Shown in pieces: positions 26,759 through 37,310 of a stretch of DNA of 64,000 nucleotides. Both the position numbers and the translations under genes were made by a program. The DNA is taken from the NCBI GenBank assembly GCA_020630955.1, contig JAHDIE010000006.1, forward strand, positions 74,190 to 138,189. The letters run 5' to 3'. Numbering within the stretch: position 1 is the stretch's first letter; each line of letters opens with the position of its first letter. Below the pieces are notes generated by a model that was not told the DNA's origin, made no database searches, and was given only the letters and a program-made list of their open reading frames with translations. This stretch comes from Saprospiraceae bacterium (GTDB taxonomy: Bacteria > Bacteroidota > Bacteroidia > Chitinophagales > Saprospiraceae).

Positions 26759-29572
26759 ATGAACATTCGGTTATTACCCCTAGCCGTATTGCTCTGCTAT
26801 GCCTTAAACTTAACAGGGCAGGATGACTATATAAAAAACCCAGATGTAATCAACGCCATGTTGATCAAAACATCTTTACCCATGCGTGAAATAAATATTT
26901 CACCAAAACTTTCACTTGACACCACAAAATTTGCCAAACCAGGATTCCATCCAAAAAAGGATTGGCCTCTCAATGATTATATTGACAAAACTGCATTGCC
27001 TCTTCGAGAAGATCTTGGTGTTCAAAAGATTTATACACCTGAAAATATTTCTAGAACATCTACATTAGATTTTGATGGGATAGGTCCTACTAATGTAGAC
27101 CCTGCAGATCCTTCAATAGCCATCGGACCCAATCATGTTGTTCAAATGGTCAACTCCCCTTCTGGTGCAAAGTTTAAGATCTGGGATAAGGAAGGAAACA
27201 TACTTTTAAATGAAACTTATTTTGATGGATTAACGGATATAAATGGTGCAGGTGACCCAATAGTACTCTATGATGAGCGAGATGATAGATGGCTTCTCTC
27301 CGAATTTTCTAGCGAAGGAAACAAGTTAATCATAGCACTATCTACAGGTTCTGATCCACTAGGTTCTTACTATATCTATTCTTTCACAACCCCAAATTTT
27401 CCCGATTATCCTAAATATGGAATTTGGTCTGATGCATATATTGTCACTACCAATGAAGATGGTGTTTCCCCCGTTTACGCTTTAGATAGAGAAAAAATGC
27501 TTAATGGAGATCCTGAAGTCACCGCACAAAGATTTACAATACCAGAATTTCCTACCCTTAATTTTCAAGCAGCAACTCCCGTTGGAATGACGGGCACAAA
27601 TTTGCCCCCGAGCGGATCACCTGCCTTAATTATGAGAATGGCTGACGATGCTTGGAGTACAGAGATCCCTGAAGATAGATTAGAAATTTGGGAATTCAAT
27701 ATCGATTTTGAAGATGAAAGCAATACAAGTTTAACAGGACCAATAATTTTTTTAACCGAAGCATTTGATAGTAATCTATGTGGATTTACGAATTATGCTT
27801 GTATAGATCAACCTGATACTGGACTTAATTTAGATCCTCTCCGTGAAGTATTGATGAACAAAATAGTATATAGAAATTTTGGTGATTATGAATCCATTGT
27901 TTGTTCCCATGTAACAGATGCTGATGGAAACGACAGAGCTGGTATTAGATGGTATGAACTTAGAAACGAAGGATCAGGATGGGAAATTTATCAACAAAGC
28001 ACTTATGCACCAGATTATGATAATGCATCAAGATGGATGAGTAGCATATCTATTAATGAAAATGGTTCCATTGGACTTGCATATAATATTTCATCCAATA
28101 CGATATACCCTTCGATTCGATATACTGGTCGTACACCTTGTGATCCCTTAGGTCAAATGACCCTAAGTGAAACTACAATAAAAGAAGGTAGCAGTAAAAA
28201 CAATAGCAATAGATGGGGAGATTATAGCTGCCTTGATTTCGATCCAAGTGACGGATCGTTTTGGTATACCGCTGGCTATTCTATCAACAATTCATGGGAT
28301 ACGCACATAGCTAATTTTATCATTGAAGACGAGTGTATAGGCATTAGCATCACCACAGAAATAGACAGTATCAATCTTTGTCAAGGAGAAGATTTTCAAT
28401 TAAATTTTCAACTTTCATTTGACGGCGGCTACTCTGAATCTACAGTATTTGAACTCTTAGATTTTCCTGCTGGATTAGATGGTAATTTTTCTGAAAACAA
28501 CGTTAACCAAGGTGGAGAATATTCACTGACCATCAGCAATACGAATCAAATTCCAGGAGGAATTTACCCATTCAAAATTTTAGCGCTTTCTGAATTTGAC
28601 AATGAAGAGATTTCGCTCTCCTTATTCATTGATGAAGAAATTACAAACACAGCCATCCTTCAATATCCAATTAACCAATCCAATGGTGCAAGTACTCTAC
28701 CTTGCTTCGATTGGGATGAATTACAGTTTGCAGCAAATTATCAGTTGGAAATTGCCCTTGATGAGAGTTTTACTCAGAACTTTCAAATCATTCCTAATAT
28801 TTCCAATTCATATTTTCAGCTCCAATTAGAATTAGAACAATCAACAAATTATTTTTGGAGAATAAAAGCCCAAAATGGATGTAACGAATCCAATTATTCA
28901 GAAATTTTTACTTTCACAACTGGTATGGAGTTATGTTATTCCTTAAACTCTGAAGATATTCCTATTGAAATTAGTTCTTCAGGCACACCTACTATTAATT
29001 CCATCATTCATTTCCCAACCAATGGATTAATTTCTGAAATCTCTATTTCTAACATTAATATTTCACATAGCTATATTAGTGATTTAAAGATTACACTGAT
29101 TTCCCCTATTGGAACTGAAGTTATTATTTTGGATGGAATCTGTGGCAGCAATGATAATATGGATTTATCAATTCAAGACAATGATATTAATCCAATAAAT
29201 TGTCCTCCAACGGATGGGTTAAGTTATTCTCCCGCTGAAGAACTATCAGCTTTCTTCAATGAACAAGCAACGGGAAATTGGACTTTACAAATTAAAGATG
29301 AGCATAATTATGATGGAGGTTCACTAAATTTTTGGTCACTTGAAATTTGCACCATAATTGAGTCAATAGATTGTGTATCCGATTTAGAAATCACAAGTGA
29401 TCCAATCGATGATGGTATATACCAAGCTTCCGGAGAAATTTTGTCTACAGGTATGATCCCTTCTACTGGTAATGTTATATTCAATGCAGGCCAAGCAGTA
29501 GAATTGGATAATGGTTTTGAAATACAAGCTGGCTCCATATTCGAAATCAATATTGCTAATTGCGACAACTAA
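26759..29572 (+). CDS. Large secreted multidomain protein with P-domain and C-terminal stack domain
   Basis: This 937-residue protein starts with a signal peptide (MNIRLLPLAVLLCYALNLTGQ). Residues about 100-545 form a beta-rich, propeller-like region that opens DFDGIGPTNVDPADPSIAIGPNHVV. Next come an Ig-like segment, an FN3-like domain (about 655-745, with LEQSTNYFWRIKAQNGC) and a proprotein-convertase P-domain (about 745-880, with ISDLKITLISPIGTEV and ATGNWTLQIKD). The last 50 residues (GNVIFNAGQAVELDNGFEIQ) resemble the C-terminal stack domain found on many secreted Bacteroidota proteins. No protease catalytic domain is seen. Export through the type IX system is an inference. Confidence 0.8.
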   Translation: MNIRLLPLAVLLCYALNLTGQDDYIKNPDVINAMLIKTSLPMREINISPKLSLDTTKFAKPGFHPKKDWPLNDYIDKTALPLREDLGVQKIYTPENISRTSTLDFDGIGPTNVDPADPSIAIGPNHVVQMVNSPSGAKFKIWDKEGNILLNETYFDGLTDINGAGDPIVLYDERDDRWLLSEFSSEGNKLIIALSTGSDPLGSYYIYSFTTPNFPDYPKYGIWSDAYIVTTNEDGVSPVYALDREKMLNGDPEVTAQRFTIPEFPTLNFQAATPVGMTGTNLPPSGSPALIMRMADDAWSTEIPEDRLEIWEFNIDFEDESNTSLTGPIIFLTEAFDSNLCGFTNYACIDQPDTGLNLDPLREVLMNKIVYRNFGDYESIVCSHVTDADGNDRAGIRWYELRNEGSGWEIYQQSTYAPDYDNASRWMSSISINENGSIGLAYNISSNTIYPSIRYTGRTPCDPLGQMTLSETTIKEGSSKNNSNRWGDYSCLDFDPSDGSFWYTAGYSINNSWDTHIANFIIEDECIGISITTEIDSINLCQGEDFQLNFQLSFDGGYSESTVFELLDFPAGLDGNFSENNVNQGGEYSLTISNTNQIPGGIYPFKILALSEFDNEEISLSLFIDEEITNTAILQYPINQSNGASTLPCFDWDELQFAANYQLEIALDESFTQNFQIIPNISNSYFQLQLELEQSTNYFWRIKAQNGCNESNYSEIFTFTTGMELCYSLNSEDIPIEISSSGTPTINSIIHFPTNGLISEISISNINISHSYISDLKITLISPIGTEVIILDGICGSNDNMDLSIQDNDINPINCPPTDGLSYSPAEELSAFFNEQATGNWTLQIKDEHNYDGGSLNFWSLEICTIIESIDCVSDLEITSDPIDDGIYQASGEILSTGMIPSTGNVIFNAGQAVELDNGFEIQAGSIFEINIANCDN

Positions 29573-30735
29573 GCAATAGAATTTAAACTTTGGTCGATGT
29601 CTTCTTGAATATCGTCAATATGTTCCAAGCCTACTGATATTCTTATTAGGTTGTTCGTAATACCAACTTTCAATCTATCTTCTTCAGGAACTCTAAGATG
29701 TGTAGTACTTGCAGGATGAGATGCGATACTTCTACTATCTCCTAAATTTGCCGTAAGGCTTAACATCTTTATATTATTAAGAAACGATACTCCTTCTTCA
29801 AGACCACCCTTGATCTCAAAAGTAACAATACCTCCTCCTTTTGACATTTGTTTTCTGGCTATGTTATATTGTGCATGAGATTCATGAAATGGATAGTTGA
29901 CTTTAACTACCTTATCATGCTTGGCTAACCAATTAGCAAGAGCCAATGCGTTACTGCAATGTCGATCCATTCTCACAGCAATTGTTTCCAAACTTTTTGA
30001 TAGAATCCAGGCATTAAATGGTGACAAACTTGGACCTGTTCGACGTATAAACTGAAATGCTTTATCAATAATTTCATTACTACCTAAAATGGCTCCACCC
30101 ATTACTCTTCCTTGGCCATCGATAAACTTTGTGGCAGAGTGAGTGATAATATCAGCACCCCACTTTGCAGGTTGCTGTAAATATGGTGTAGCAAAGCAAT
30201 TATCCACGTTCAAAAGAACTCCATGTTCTTTGCAAAATGCAGAAGCAAGCTCAAGATCTACGATCTCCAATCCAGGATTACTTGGTGTTTCAAGATAAAA
30301 CATCTTGGTTTCCGGTCTTAATGCATCCTTCCAAGAATCAGGTAAAGTTGGATTTACAAAACTAGCACTTATACCATACTCTTGTAAATTTGAACTGATG
30401 ATTTGAAAGCTACTTCCAAACAATGCTCTTGATGCAATTAAGTGATCTCCTTGTTTTAAATAAGCCATCAGGCTTGTAAAGATAGCAGACATACCTGTCG
30501 CTGTTGCCATACAAGTTTCCACTTCTTCCAATGCTGCCATTTTATTTTGAAACTCCTCAACACTTGGATTCGTAAATCTACTGTAAATATTACCTTGTTC
30601 AGTCCCAGCAAAAATAGCTTGCATTTGTTCTGCTGATTCAAAAACAAAGGAAGAACTTGGATGGATTGGAGTACTATGTTCTCTGTGTTGAGAACGACCC
30701 GATTGTAATCTTATCGCCTTGGTTTCAAATTTCAT
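29569..30735 (-). CDS. metZ: Trans-sulfuration PLP enzyme, O-succinylhomoserine sulfhydrylase-like
   Basis: The 388-residue protein belongs to the Cys/Met metabolism PLP family. PLP is held by the lysine in ITHSATKFIDGQGRVMGG, and the N-terminus has the typical STPIHPSSSFVFESAEQM. The nearest subgroup by motif is O-succinylhomoserine sulfhydrylase, which makes homocysteine from an activated homoserine and sulfide. Cystathionine gamma-synthase or lyase activity cannot be ruled out. The stop codon overlaps that of the convergent secreted protein by three bases. Confidence 0.88.
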   Translation of the reverse strand: MKFETKAIRLQSGRSQHREHSTPIHPSSSFVFESAEQMQAIFAGTEQGNIYSRFTNPSVEEFQNKMAALEEVETCMATATGMSAIFTSLMAYLKQGDHLIASRALFGSSFQIISSNLQEYGISASFVNPTLPDSWKDALRPETKMFYLETPSNPGLEIVDLELASAFCKEHGVLLNVDNCFATPYLQQPAKWGADIITHSATKFIDGQGRVMGGAILGSNEIIDKAFQFIRRTGPSLSPFNAWILSKSLETIAVRMDRHCSNALALANWLAKHDKVVKVNYPFHESHAQYNIARKQMSKGGGIVTFEIKGGLEEGVSFLNNIKMLSLTANLGDSRSIASHPASTTHLRVPEEDRLKVGITNNLIRISVGLEHIDDIQEDIDQSLNSIA

Positions 30736-30737
30736 TT

Positions 30738-31130
30738 TTAAAGAATTTCATAACTAGACGTAATGTCCGCTACTTTTTCAATCATCTTCGAAACAGAACA
30801 ATATTTTTCAAGAGAAGAATTGATTGCTTGTTCTACCTTCTTTTCCTTCAAATCTCCAGTTAATTTATAGTGCAAATTAATTTTAGTGAAGATTCTTGGA
30901 ATTTCCTCACGTCTTTCAGATTCTACTTCAACCTCAATGTGTTTTAGGTCCTGTCTCATTTTTTCGAGGATCATAACAATATCGATTGTGCTACAGCCAG
31001 CCATAGCCATCAAAACTGATTCCATTGGACCTGTTGAAGATCCATCTGCGGCAAGCTTAATTTGATGTCCTTTCTCGTTTGTTGCAACAAAATTATTCAA
31101 GCTATCTGTTGACTTCAGTTTTACTTTCAT
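30738..31130 (-). CDS. OsmC/Ohr family peroxidase-like protein
   Basis: The 130-residue protein starts at ATG 31130 (MKVKLKSTDSLNNF). An upstream in-frame start at 31196 would read through the sdh terminator and is rejected. The two redox cysteines of the family are present, in MAMAGCSTIDIVMILEKM and in LEKYCSVSKMI. OsmC proteins reduce organic hydroperoxides. It sits two bases upstream of the metZ-like gene, so both are probably one unit of sulfur and redox metabolism. Confidence 0.9.
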   Translation of the reverse strand: MKVKLKSTDSLNNFVATNEKGHQIKLAADGSSTGPMESVLMAMAGCSTIDIVMILEKMRQDLKHIEVEVESERREEIPRIFTKINLHYKLTGDLKEKKVEQAINSSLEKYCSVSKMIEKVADITSSYEIL

Positions 31131-31161
31131 CTTATTTAATTTTAAAACAAAGGTAGTTAAT

Positions 31162-31193
31162 AAAAAAAGGGTGAAAATCACTTTCCACCCTTT
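31162..31193 (-). terminator. Rho-independent terminator after sdhB
   Basis: On the minus strand, AAAGGGTG (31193-31186) pairs with CACCCTTT (31173-31166) and runs into four more T. It ends the sdhCAB transcript 20 bases after the sdhB stop codon. Confidence 0.88.
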
Positions 31194-31213
31194 CAAAATA
31201 TTTTTAGCAATGA

Positions 31214-31960
31214 TTATTTGTCGGTACTAAACATTGAAGCCATATAGTTTCTATTTAACCTGGCTATATTTTCAATGGATATTTCCTTTGGACATTCCGC
31301 TTCACATGCTCCAGTATTTGAGCACATCCCGAATCCTTCTTTGTCCATTTGCGCAACCATACTTTGTACACGATTGGCGTGCTCCACTTCACCTTGTGGA
31401 AGGAGACCTAAATGAGAAACTTTTGCAGAAGTAAACAGCATAGCTGAACCATTAGGGCAGGCCGCAACACAAGCTCCACAACCAATACACGCTGCGGCAT
31501 CAAATGCTTTTGATGCTACACCTTTTTCTATTGGCAACGAATTTCCATCAGGAGCTTGACCTGTATTAACCGAAATATATCCTCCTGATTGAATAATTCT
31601 ATCAAAAGAAGACCGATCCACGGCAAGATCTTTTAAAATTGGAAATCCTTTTGCTCTAAAAGGCTCGATGGTAATGGTATCTCCAGACCTAAACGATCGC
31701 ATGTGTAGTTGGCAAGTAGTTGTACCGCCATTCGGACCATGAGGTTGACCATTAATCACCATGCTGCAAGCACCACAAATTCCTTCTCTACAGTCATGCT
31801 CAAAAACAACAGGTTCTTTTCTTTCTTGTATGAGTTGTTCATTTAGAACATCAAGCATTTCAAGAAAAGACATGTGCTCAGAGGCATGTACGGTGTATGT
31901 TTCAAAGTACCCTTTCTGATCAGCACTTTTTTGCCTCCATATTTTTAATTGCAGTTTCAT
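31214..31960 (-). CDS. sdhB: Succinate dehydrogenase iron-sulfur subunit
   Basis: This subunit carries electrons from SdhA to the membrane quinone site through [2Fe-2S], [4Fe-4S] and [3Fe-4S] clusters. Cysteine motifs for all three are visible: [11 protein letters not shown], then [12 protein letters not shown], then [13 protein letters not shown] chose ATG 31960 ([10 protein letters not shown], 248 residues). ATG 31969 is three codons upstream and also possible. The codon at 31993, abutting the sdhA stop, is TTG and less likely. It follows sdhA in the operon. Confidence 0.95.
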   Translation of the reverse strand: MKLQLKIWRQKSADQKGYFETYTVHASEHMSFLEMLDVLNEQLIQERKEPVVFEHDCREGICGACSMVINGQPHGPNGGTTTCQLHMRSFRSGDTITIEPFRAKGFPILKDLAVDRSSFDRIIQSGGYISVNTGQAPDGNSLPIEKGVASKAFDAAACIGCGACVAACPNGSAMLFTSAKVSHLGLLPQGEVEHANRVQSMVAQMDKEGFGMCSNTGACEAECPKEISIENIARLNRNYMASMFSTDK

Positions 31961-31993
31961 ATCGTTCATATCAATATAATTTGTGGTACTCAA

Positions 31994-34000
31994 TTATTTA
32001 TAAGACCTTGTTTTTAATTCGACATTTTCAAAATTAAGATCCTCTTTGTGGAGCTTAATATTTCCATCTTTATCCCATTCCCAAGCAGCTACATAGGTAT
32101 AATCTTGATCATTCCTTTTGGCCTCACCATCTTCCGTTACATATTCTTCTCTAAAGTGACCTCCACAACTTTCATTTCTATTCAAAGCATCAGCCATCAT
32201 TACCTCTCCTAGTTCCATGAAATCGGCAACTCTTAGTGCTTTTTCCAACTCAGGGTTAAATTCCATTGTATCACCAGGAACAAAAACATCTTTATAAAAT
32301 TCTGCTCTTAGTTCTTGAATCAATTTCTGTCCTTTTTTTAAGCCTTCTGCATTTCTAGCCATACCGCAGTATTCCCACATAATTTTTCCAAGACGTCTAT
32401 GGAAACTTTCAACTGATTGAGATCCGTTTATTGACATAATATTTTCAATCCGTTCCTTTACTGCATTTTCAGCTTCTACAAATTCAGCCGTATCATTTGC
32501 AATTTTAGGCGTTCTGATTTCTCCACTCAAAAACTGACCAATAGTATAAGGTATCACAAAGTATCCATCAGCCAATCCTTGCATAAGGGCTGAAGCTCCC
32601 AATCGGTTTGCTCCATGATCCGAGAAGTTAGCCTCTCCAAGTGCAAATAAGCCAGGTACATTGGTTTCTAAATTATAATCAACCCAAAGACCACCCATGG
32701 TATAATGAACAGCTGGATAAATTTTCATTGGATTTTTATATGGATTTTCTCCAGTGATTTTTTCATACATCTCAAATAAATTTCCATATTTCTGCTCAAC
32801 TACTTTCTCCCCTAAACTTATAATTTGAGATTCCGAAGGATTTTGGTTTCCTTGAGAATATGCTTCTGCTCTACCATATCTATCAATTGCAGAAGCAAAA
32901 TCCAAGAAAACAGCTAAACCTGTGGGTGCAACACCATTACCTTCATCACAAGCAACCTTCGCCGCTCTGGAAGCAACATCTCTTGGTACCAAGTTTCCAA
33001 AGGCAGGATATCTTCTTTCTAAATAGTAATCACGATCTTCTTCAGAGATATCGTTTCCTTTCATTCTACCCTCTCTGATTGCAACAGCATCTTCTTTTTT
33101 CTTAGGAACCCAAACTCTTCCATCATTTCTCAATGACTCAGACATAAGTGTCAATTTGGATTGATAATCTCCAGATACAGGAATACATGTTGGATGGATC
33201 TGTGTAAAACACGGATTCGCCATCAATGCCCCATTTCTTACAGCACGCCAAGCAGCACTTACATTTGATCCCATTGCGTTGGTAGATAGATAGAAAACAT
33301 TACCATATCCTCCTGTTGCAAGAACAACACAATGAGCTGCATGTCTTTCCAATTCTCCAGTTAACAAATTTCGAGCAATGATCCCACGAGCTTTACCGTC
33401 AACTTTGACAATATCAAGCATCTCATGACGATTGTAAATCTTACATTTTCCTACTGAAGCTTGTCTAGCCAAGGCTTGATAGGCACCAATTAATAGTTGT
33501 TGACCTGTTTGGCCTCTCGCATAGAATGTACGTGAAACTTGTACTCCTCCAAATGACCTATTGGCCAACAATCCACCATATTCTCTTGCAAAAGGAACTC
33601 CTTGCGCAACACACTGATCAATAATATCTCTACTTGCCTCTGCTAATCTATGTACATTGGCCTCTCTTGACCTATAATCTCCACCTTTGATGGTATCATA
33701 GAATAACCTCCATACACTGTCTCCATCATTTTGATAGTTTTTTGCAGCATTGATTCCACCTTGTGCAGCAATACTGTGGGCTCTTCTTGGTGAATCATGG
33801 AAAGTAAATACTTTAACATTATAGCCGAGTTCTCCCAAGGTTGCAGCTGCTGAAGCACCAGCCAACCCTGTTCCTACAACAATGACGTCAATTCTCCTTT
33901 TGTTATTTGGAGCTACCAAGTTCATTGAACTCTTATATTGAGTCCACTTGTCTGCCAATTCTCCTTTAGGAACTTTTGAATTTAAATTTATACTAGACAT
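31994..34000 (-). CDS. sdhA: Succinate dehydrogenase / fumarate reductase flavoprotein subunit
   Basis: The 668-residue subunit oxidises succinate to fumarate. The FAD-binding N-terminus [20 protein letters not shown] is followed by the histidine expected to bind FAD covalently in [17 protein letters not shown]. Later come [10 protein letters not shown] and the substrate-site segment [20 protein letters not shown]. The length and the order C-A-B match the B-type complexes of Bacteroidota and Epsilonproteobacteria, which use menaquinone. Confidence 0.96.
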   Translation of the reverse strand: MSSINLNSKVPKGELADKWTQYKSSMNLVAPNNKRRIDVIVVGTGLAGASAAATLGELGYNVKVFTFHDSPRRAHSIAAQGGINAAKNYQNDGDSVWRLFYDTIKGGDYRSREANVHRLAEASRDIIDQCVAQGVPFAREYGGLLANRSFGGVQVSRTFYARGQTGQQLLIGAYQALARQASVGKCKIYNRHEMLDIVKVDGKARGIIARNLLTGELERHAAHCVVLATGGYGNVFYLSTNAMGSNVSAAWRAVRNGALMANPCFTQIHPTCIPVSGDYQSKLTLMSESLRNDGRVWVPKKKEDAVAIREGRMKGNDISEEDRDYYLERRYPAFGNLVPRDVASRAAKVACDEGNGVAPTGLAVFLDFASAIDRYGRAEAYSQGNQNPSESQIISLGEKVVEQKYGNLFEMYEKITGENPYKNPMKIYPAVHYTMGGLWVDYNLETNVPGLFALGEANFSDHGANRLGASALMQGLADGYFVIPYTIGQFLSGEIRTPKIANDTAEFVEAENAVKERIENIMSINGSQSVESFHRRLGKIMWEYCGMARNAEGLKKGQKLIQELRAEFYKDVFVPGDTMEFNPELEKALRVADFMELGEVMMADALNRNESCGGHFREEYVTEDGEAKRNDQDYTYVAAWEWDKDGNIKLHKEDLNFENVELKTRSYK

Positions 34001-34007
34001 AAAATGA

Positions 34008-34694
34008 TCATTTAAAGAAATACACGTAAAGAGGAATAATTGCGAACCCAGCTGGAATCAATATTGAATATATCTTTCCCAACATCTTAATCATAGGGGT
34101 ATACTTTTTATGATTTAAACCAAGGGTTTGAAATGCACTCGCAAAACCATGACTCAAGTGCAATGCTAATACTCCCAAGCCAACCAAATAGACGATAACA
34201 ATCCAAAGTTGACTAAAACTATAATTTACTTTTTCATAAAGGTCTTTCACTGGGTGACCCAATGCGATAGAATCTACTTCATTAATCCAACCTTCTCCCA
34301 TTTTCATCTTTAGCCAAAAATCTCCCATATGAAGTAAGATAAAGGCAAGAATTAATGTACCTAATAATGCCATATTCTTAGAAGACCAAGAAGCACTAGC
34401 ATTTGTTGAAACGGCGTACTTGGTTCCTTTTGCTCCTTTGTTTTGGAAATACAAAAGAATGCCAACAAATGCATGTAATAGGATAAAGAAATAATTCCCA
34501 TAAGCAATCAATTTGATCAATGGGTTGTGCGTCATCATATACGCATAAGAATTAAAAGATTCTCCTCCATCGTTCCACAATAACTGCAAATTACCAGCCA
34601 AATGGACGGTAAGAAACAGAATCAAGAACAATCCCGTCAAGCTCATGATCAATTTACGACCGATGCTTGAGGTTAGAAAGTTAGTTATCCACAT
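34008..34694 (-). CDS. sdhC: Succinate dehydrogenase cytochrome b subunit
   Basis: The 228-residue membrane anchor has five predicted helices with histidines placed for two b hemes ([55 protein letters not shown]). This is the single-subunit anchor of B-type succinate:menaquinone reductases. It is the first gene of sdhCAB. Confidence 0.95.
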   Translation of the reverse strand: MWITNFLTSSIGRKLIMSLTGLFLILFLTVHLAGNLQLLWNDGGESFNSYAYMMTHNPLIKLIAYGNYFFILLHAFVGILLYFQNKGAKGTKYAVSTNASASWSSKNMALLGTLILAFILLHMGDFWLKMKMGEGWINEVDSIALGHPVKDLYEKVNYSFSQLWIVIVYLVGLGVLALHLSHGFASAFQTLGLNHKKYTPMIKMLGKIYSILIPAGFAIIPLYVYFFK

Positions 34695-34716
34695 GGTTAA
34701 TCGTTTTTCTGTTTGA

Positions 34717-34724
34717 CAAATTTA
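34717..34724 (-). promoter_or_regulatory. Candidate -7 promoter element of sdhCAB
   Basis: On the minus strand TAAATTTG matches the Bacteroidota -7 consensus TAnnTTTG at every fixed position. It is 22 bases upstream of the sdhC start codon. No clear -33 TTG at the ideal distance is seen. Confidence 0.5.
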
Positions 34725-34864
34725 AAATAATCCATTGGATCATATTAAGCCCCACTTCGTGAAAACTTATTTAGAATAATTTTAGATAATGATGGATATA
34801 AGGGGTGAAAAGCCCATGAAATCAGATCAATAGCTTATTTTCGTGTCCTAAAATCAAATAAAAT

Positions 34865-35368
34865 ATGTCAGCAACAGATAAAATTGATATTGCAGAAATC
34901 CAAATGCTTATGCATGCTGCTAGCTTTGATAAGGATATTGATATTTGCATTCATACCAACAAAGGAGACATTAATCTTACCCTTTTCGCACAAAAATGCC
35001 CATTAACCGTTGCCAATTTTTTAGAATTATCAAAGAAAGGATATTATGATGGCCTTAGCTTTCATAGAGTAATCCCAGATTTCATGATACAAGGTGGTTG
35101 TCCATTAGGTACAGGAACCGGTGGTCCAGGTTACAAGTTTGCAGATGAGTTTCACCCAGATTTAAAACATGATTCTGGAGGAATTCTTTCCATGGCAAAT
35201 GCTGGACCAGGAACCAATGGAAGCCAGTTTTTTATTACACATATTGAGACACCATGGTTGGATGGAAATCATACTGTATTTGGAAAGATTCATGGTGAAA
35301 AAGACCAAGAAACTGTAAATGATATCCGAATGGGTGATGAAATTCTTAGTATTGAGATCAAGGAATAA
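34865..35368 (+). CDS. Cyclophilin-type peptidyl-prolyl cis-trans isomerase
   Basis: The 167-residue protein has the cyclophilin core. [13 protein letters not shown] contains the catalytic arginine, followed by the [14 protein letters not shown] loop and NGSQFFITH. The usual cyclosporin-site tryptophan is replaced (GNHTVFG), as in many bacterial cyclophilins. There is no signal peptide, so it is probably cytoplasmic. About 30 residues precede the core. Confidence 0.92.
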   Translation: MSATDKIDIAEIQMLMHAASFDKDIDICIHTNKGDINLTLFAQKCPLTVANFLELSKKGYYDGLSFHRVIPDFMIQGGCPLGTGTGGPGYKFADEFHPDLKHDSGGILSMANAGPGTNGSQFFITHIETPWLDGNHTVFGKIHGEKDQETVNDIRMGDEILSIEIKE

Positions 35369-35370
35369 TT

Positions 35371-35985
35371 TTGACTTCGATAAAAAATGTTGTTTTCGAT
35401 CTTGGTGGAGTCCTAATAGGCTGGGATCCAAAGGAAGTGTTCAAAACCATATTTAATTCAGAAGAAGAAGTTAATTGGTTTTTGGATAATATCTGTACAA
35501 TGGATTGGAACGAGCAGCAAGATGCAGGCAGACCAATTGCTGAAGCCAACGAAATTCTCATCCAGCAATTTCCTGAACACAAAGAAAACATTCTTGCTTA
35601 TTATAGTAGATGGGAAGAAATGTTGACAGGACCAATCAAAGGGACTGTTGATATTTTGACAAAACTGATAAAGAGCAATAATTTTAATGTAGTTGCATTG
35701 ACAAATTGGTCTGCAGAAACTTTTCCAGTTGCTTTAGAAAGATATGAATTCCTGCATTGGTTTGATGGTATTGTTGTTTCAGGAGTAGAAAAATGTAAAA
35801 AACCTGAAGAAAAAATCTATAACATCTTGTTAAGCAGATTTGACTTCTCACCTTTTGAATGTCTTTTTATCGATGATAACAAAAGAAATATTTTGGCTGC
35901 AGAAAAATTAGGTATTAAAGGGATCCATTTCCTATCACCCGATCAATTGCACAAAGACTTAGCAAACTTCAACATCATTGTTTAG
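35371..35985 (+). CDS. HAD family hydrolase (YihX-like), TTG start
   Basis: The 204-residue protein begins with TTG at 35371. No ATG precedes the catalytic motif VVFDLGGVLIGWD. The nucleophile aspartate is present. The second position of the usual DxD is glycine, as in the YihX/epoxide-hydrolase-like HAD subfamily. Other HAD motifs are ALTNWS, KKPEEKIY and LFIDDNKRN. It probably dephosphorylates a sugar phosphate or other small metabolite. The TTG follows the stop of the cyclophilin gene by two bases. Confidence 0.88.
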   Translation: MTSIKNVVFDLGGVLIGWDPKEVFKTIFNSEEEVNWFLDNICTMDWNEQQDAGRPIAEANEILIQQFPEHKENILAYYSRWEEMLTGPIKGTVDILTKLIKSNNFNVVALTNWSAETFPVALERYEFLHWFDGIVVSGVEKCKKPEEKIYNILLSRFDFSPFECLFIDDNKRNILAAEKLGIKGIHFLSPDQLHKDLANFNIIV

Positions 35986-36029
35986 AATGAAATATTTAAC
36001 CCACCCAATCTTTCTCTGAAAAAATTAGC

Positions 36030-37310
36030 TTACCTCGGATAAAAAGCTTTATTAAATTTTAATTTAAAACGACTCAAATCATACTTCGGTCTCTCCCTTG
36101 ACAATTCATATTCATATATCTTTCGTCCCAAGGATGCAAGAAAAGGTATTCCTAAATCTTCATACTCATAGACACCATCATTGAAAATTTGATTTTCATT
36201 GACATGAATTGTTGCAGTAAGAAAAAATGCAAGATTATATTTATGATCAACAATGAAGGCACAATCTGTCAATGTACCATATGCATAACCAACCTTATTA
36301 AAAATTCTAATGTGGTCTGGAATTTCATTTTTGTTATCACCAAACATAAAAAATTTCACATATCCATCGTAATATTTTTCTTGATCATATTTAGGATACA
36401 AATGCTCCTTAGGCAATCGAGCCATAGAATGTCTTAAAAATGAATAGTGATATTCACTTAGCTGGAATCGATTTTCTTCTTGAAAATATTCAGGGTATAT
36501 AATCCTTTGCAAACAAGCTTCCAAATCTGATATTGATACAAAGTTTTTATCACGCATATCAAAAGCCTCCTTAATCAATTCTCCTTCTGAATCAATATAA
36601 GCCACACCCTTGAAAGATCCTTTCACCAGATCTGATCTGAAATCATTGGTCGATTTCCTTACTATTTCAGCATAAATTTCTCCATGCTCATTGTAAAACT
36701 CAAATGGATTTGCAAAGGCATTGTCCTCATAATCAAATCCAGAGACTCCTACTCTTGAAATTATTCTTGAGTGATTAAAAAAATCCTTTGCTCTCAATGC
36801 ATTATTAATATCATCTCGACCTACAAATTCGTATAATCTATTGTAGGCATTATTATCACTAACTGCAAACACACGATTGATTAAGTGCCTTAGCGTAATT
36901 ACAGAATCTTTTGCGGTCTCATCTATACTAAAACTAGTTTGAGGACTTATTCCTTTGCCAAATTTTATTGGTGTGTCTATACTTACATTATAACCAGAAG
37001 CTTGAATCATTTCCAATTTTTCCAAGGCTAAAAAGGCAATAGGCATTTTTACCATACTCGCAGGATAAAAGTATTGCAGAGAATCTACACGATAATCGAA
37101 ATTGTCAAATTTTAAATTTTTATCCTTATCAAGATTAATTTGAGTATATCTTAGCTGAACCTCATATTTTTCTAAATCTTGTAATATTTGAGGAAACTCG
37201 GTTTCTAGCTCAAGGAAAATAGACTTGATCGTAGGATCATGATCGGCTTTATTACATTTTGCTCCACTCAAGGTAAATAGGACAAGCATAATAAAGGTCA
37301 TATTCTTCAT
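36030..37310 (-). CDS. Class A beta-lactamase-related serine hydrolase
   Basis: This 426-residue exported protein has the serine-lysine motif in YPASMVKMPIAFLALEKL, an SDN-type motif in VSDNNAYNRLYEF and a K-x-G element in NKVGYAYGTLTDCAF. That is the active-site set of the class A penicillin-recognising fold. It is much longer than a true beta-lactamase (about 290 residues). I see no clear equivalent of the deacylating glutamate, so antibiotic resistance should not be assumed. The N-terminus is hydrophobic and ends SGAKC, a possible but atypical lipobox. Its start overlaps the stop of the TauE-like gene. Confidence 0.8.
   Translation of the reverse strand: MKNMTFIMLVLFTLSGAKCNKADHDPTIKSIFLELETEFPQILQDLEKYEVQLRYTQINLDKDKNLKFDNFDYRVDSLQYFYPASMVKMPIAFLALEKLEMIQASGYNVSIDTPIKFGKGISPQTSFSIDETAKDSVITLRHLINRVFAVSDNNAYNRLYEFVGRDDINNALRAKDFFNHSRIISRVGVSGFDYEDNAFANPFEFYNEHGEIYAEIVRKSTNDFRSDLVKGSFKGVAYIDSEGELIKEAFDMRDKNFVSISDLEACLQRIIYPEYFQEENRFQLSEYHYSFLRHSMARLPKEHLYPKYDQEKYYDGYVKFFMFGDNKNEIPDHIRIFNKVGYAYGTLTDCAFIVDHKYNLAFFLTATIHVNENQIFNDGVYEYEDLGIPFLASLGRKIYEYELSRERPKYDLSRFKLKFNKAFYPR

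Noticed and set aside
31131..31196. Longer N-terminus for the OsmC-like protein, resembling a signal peptide
   Set aside because: It would be translated from the sdhB terminator hairpin, and the family start lies at 31130.
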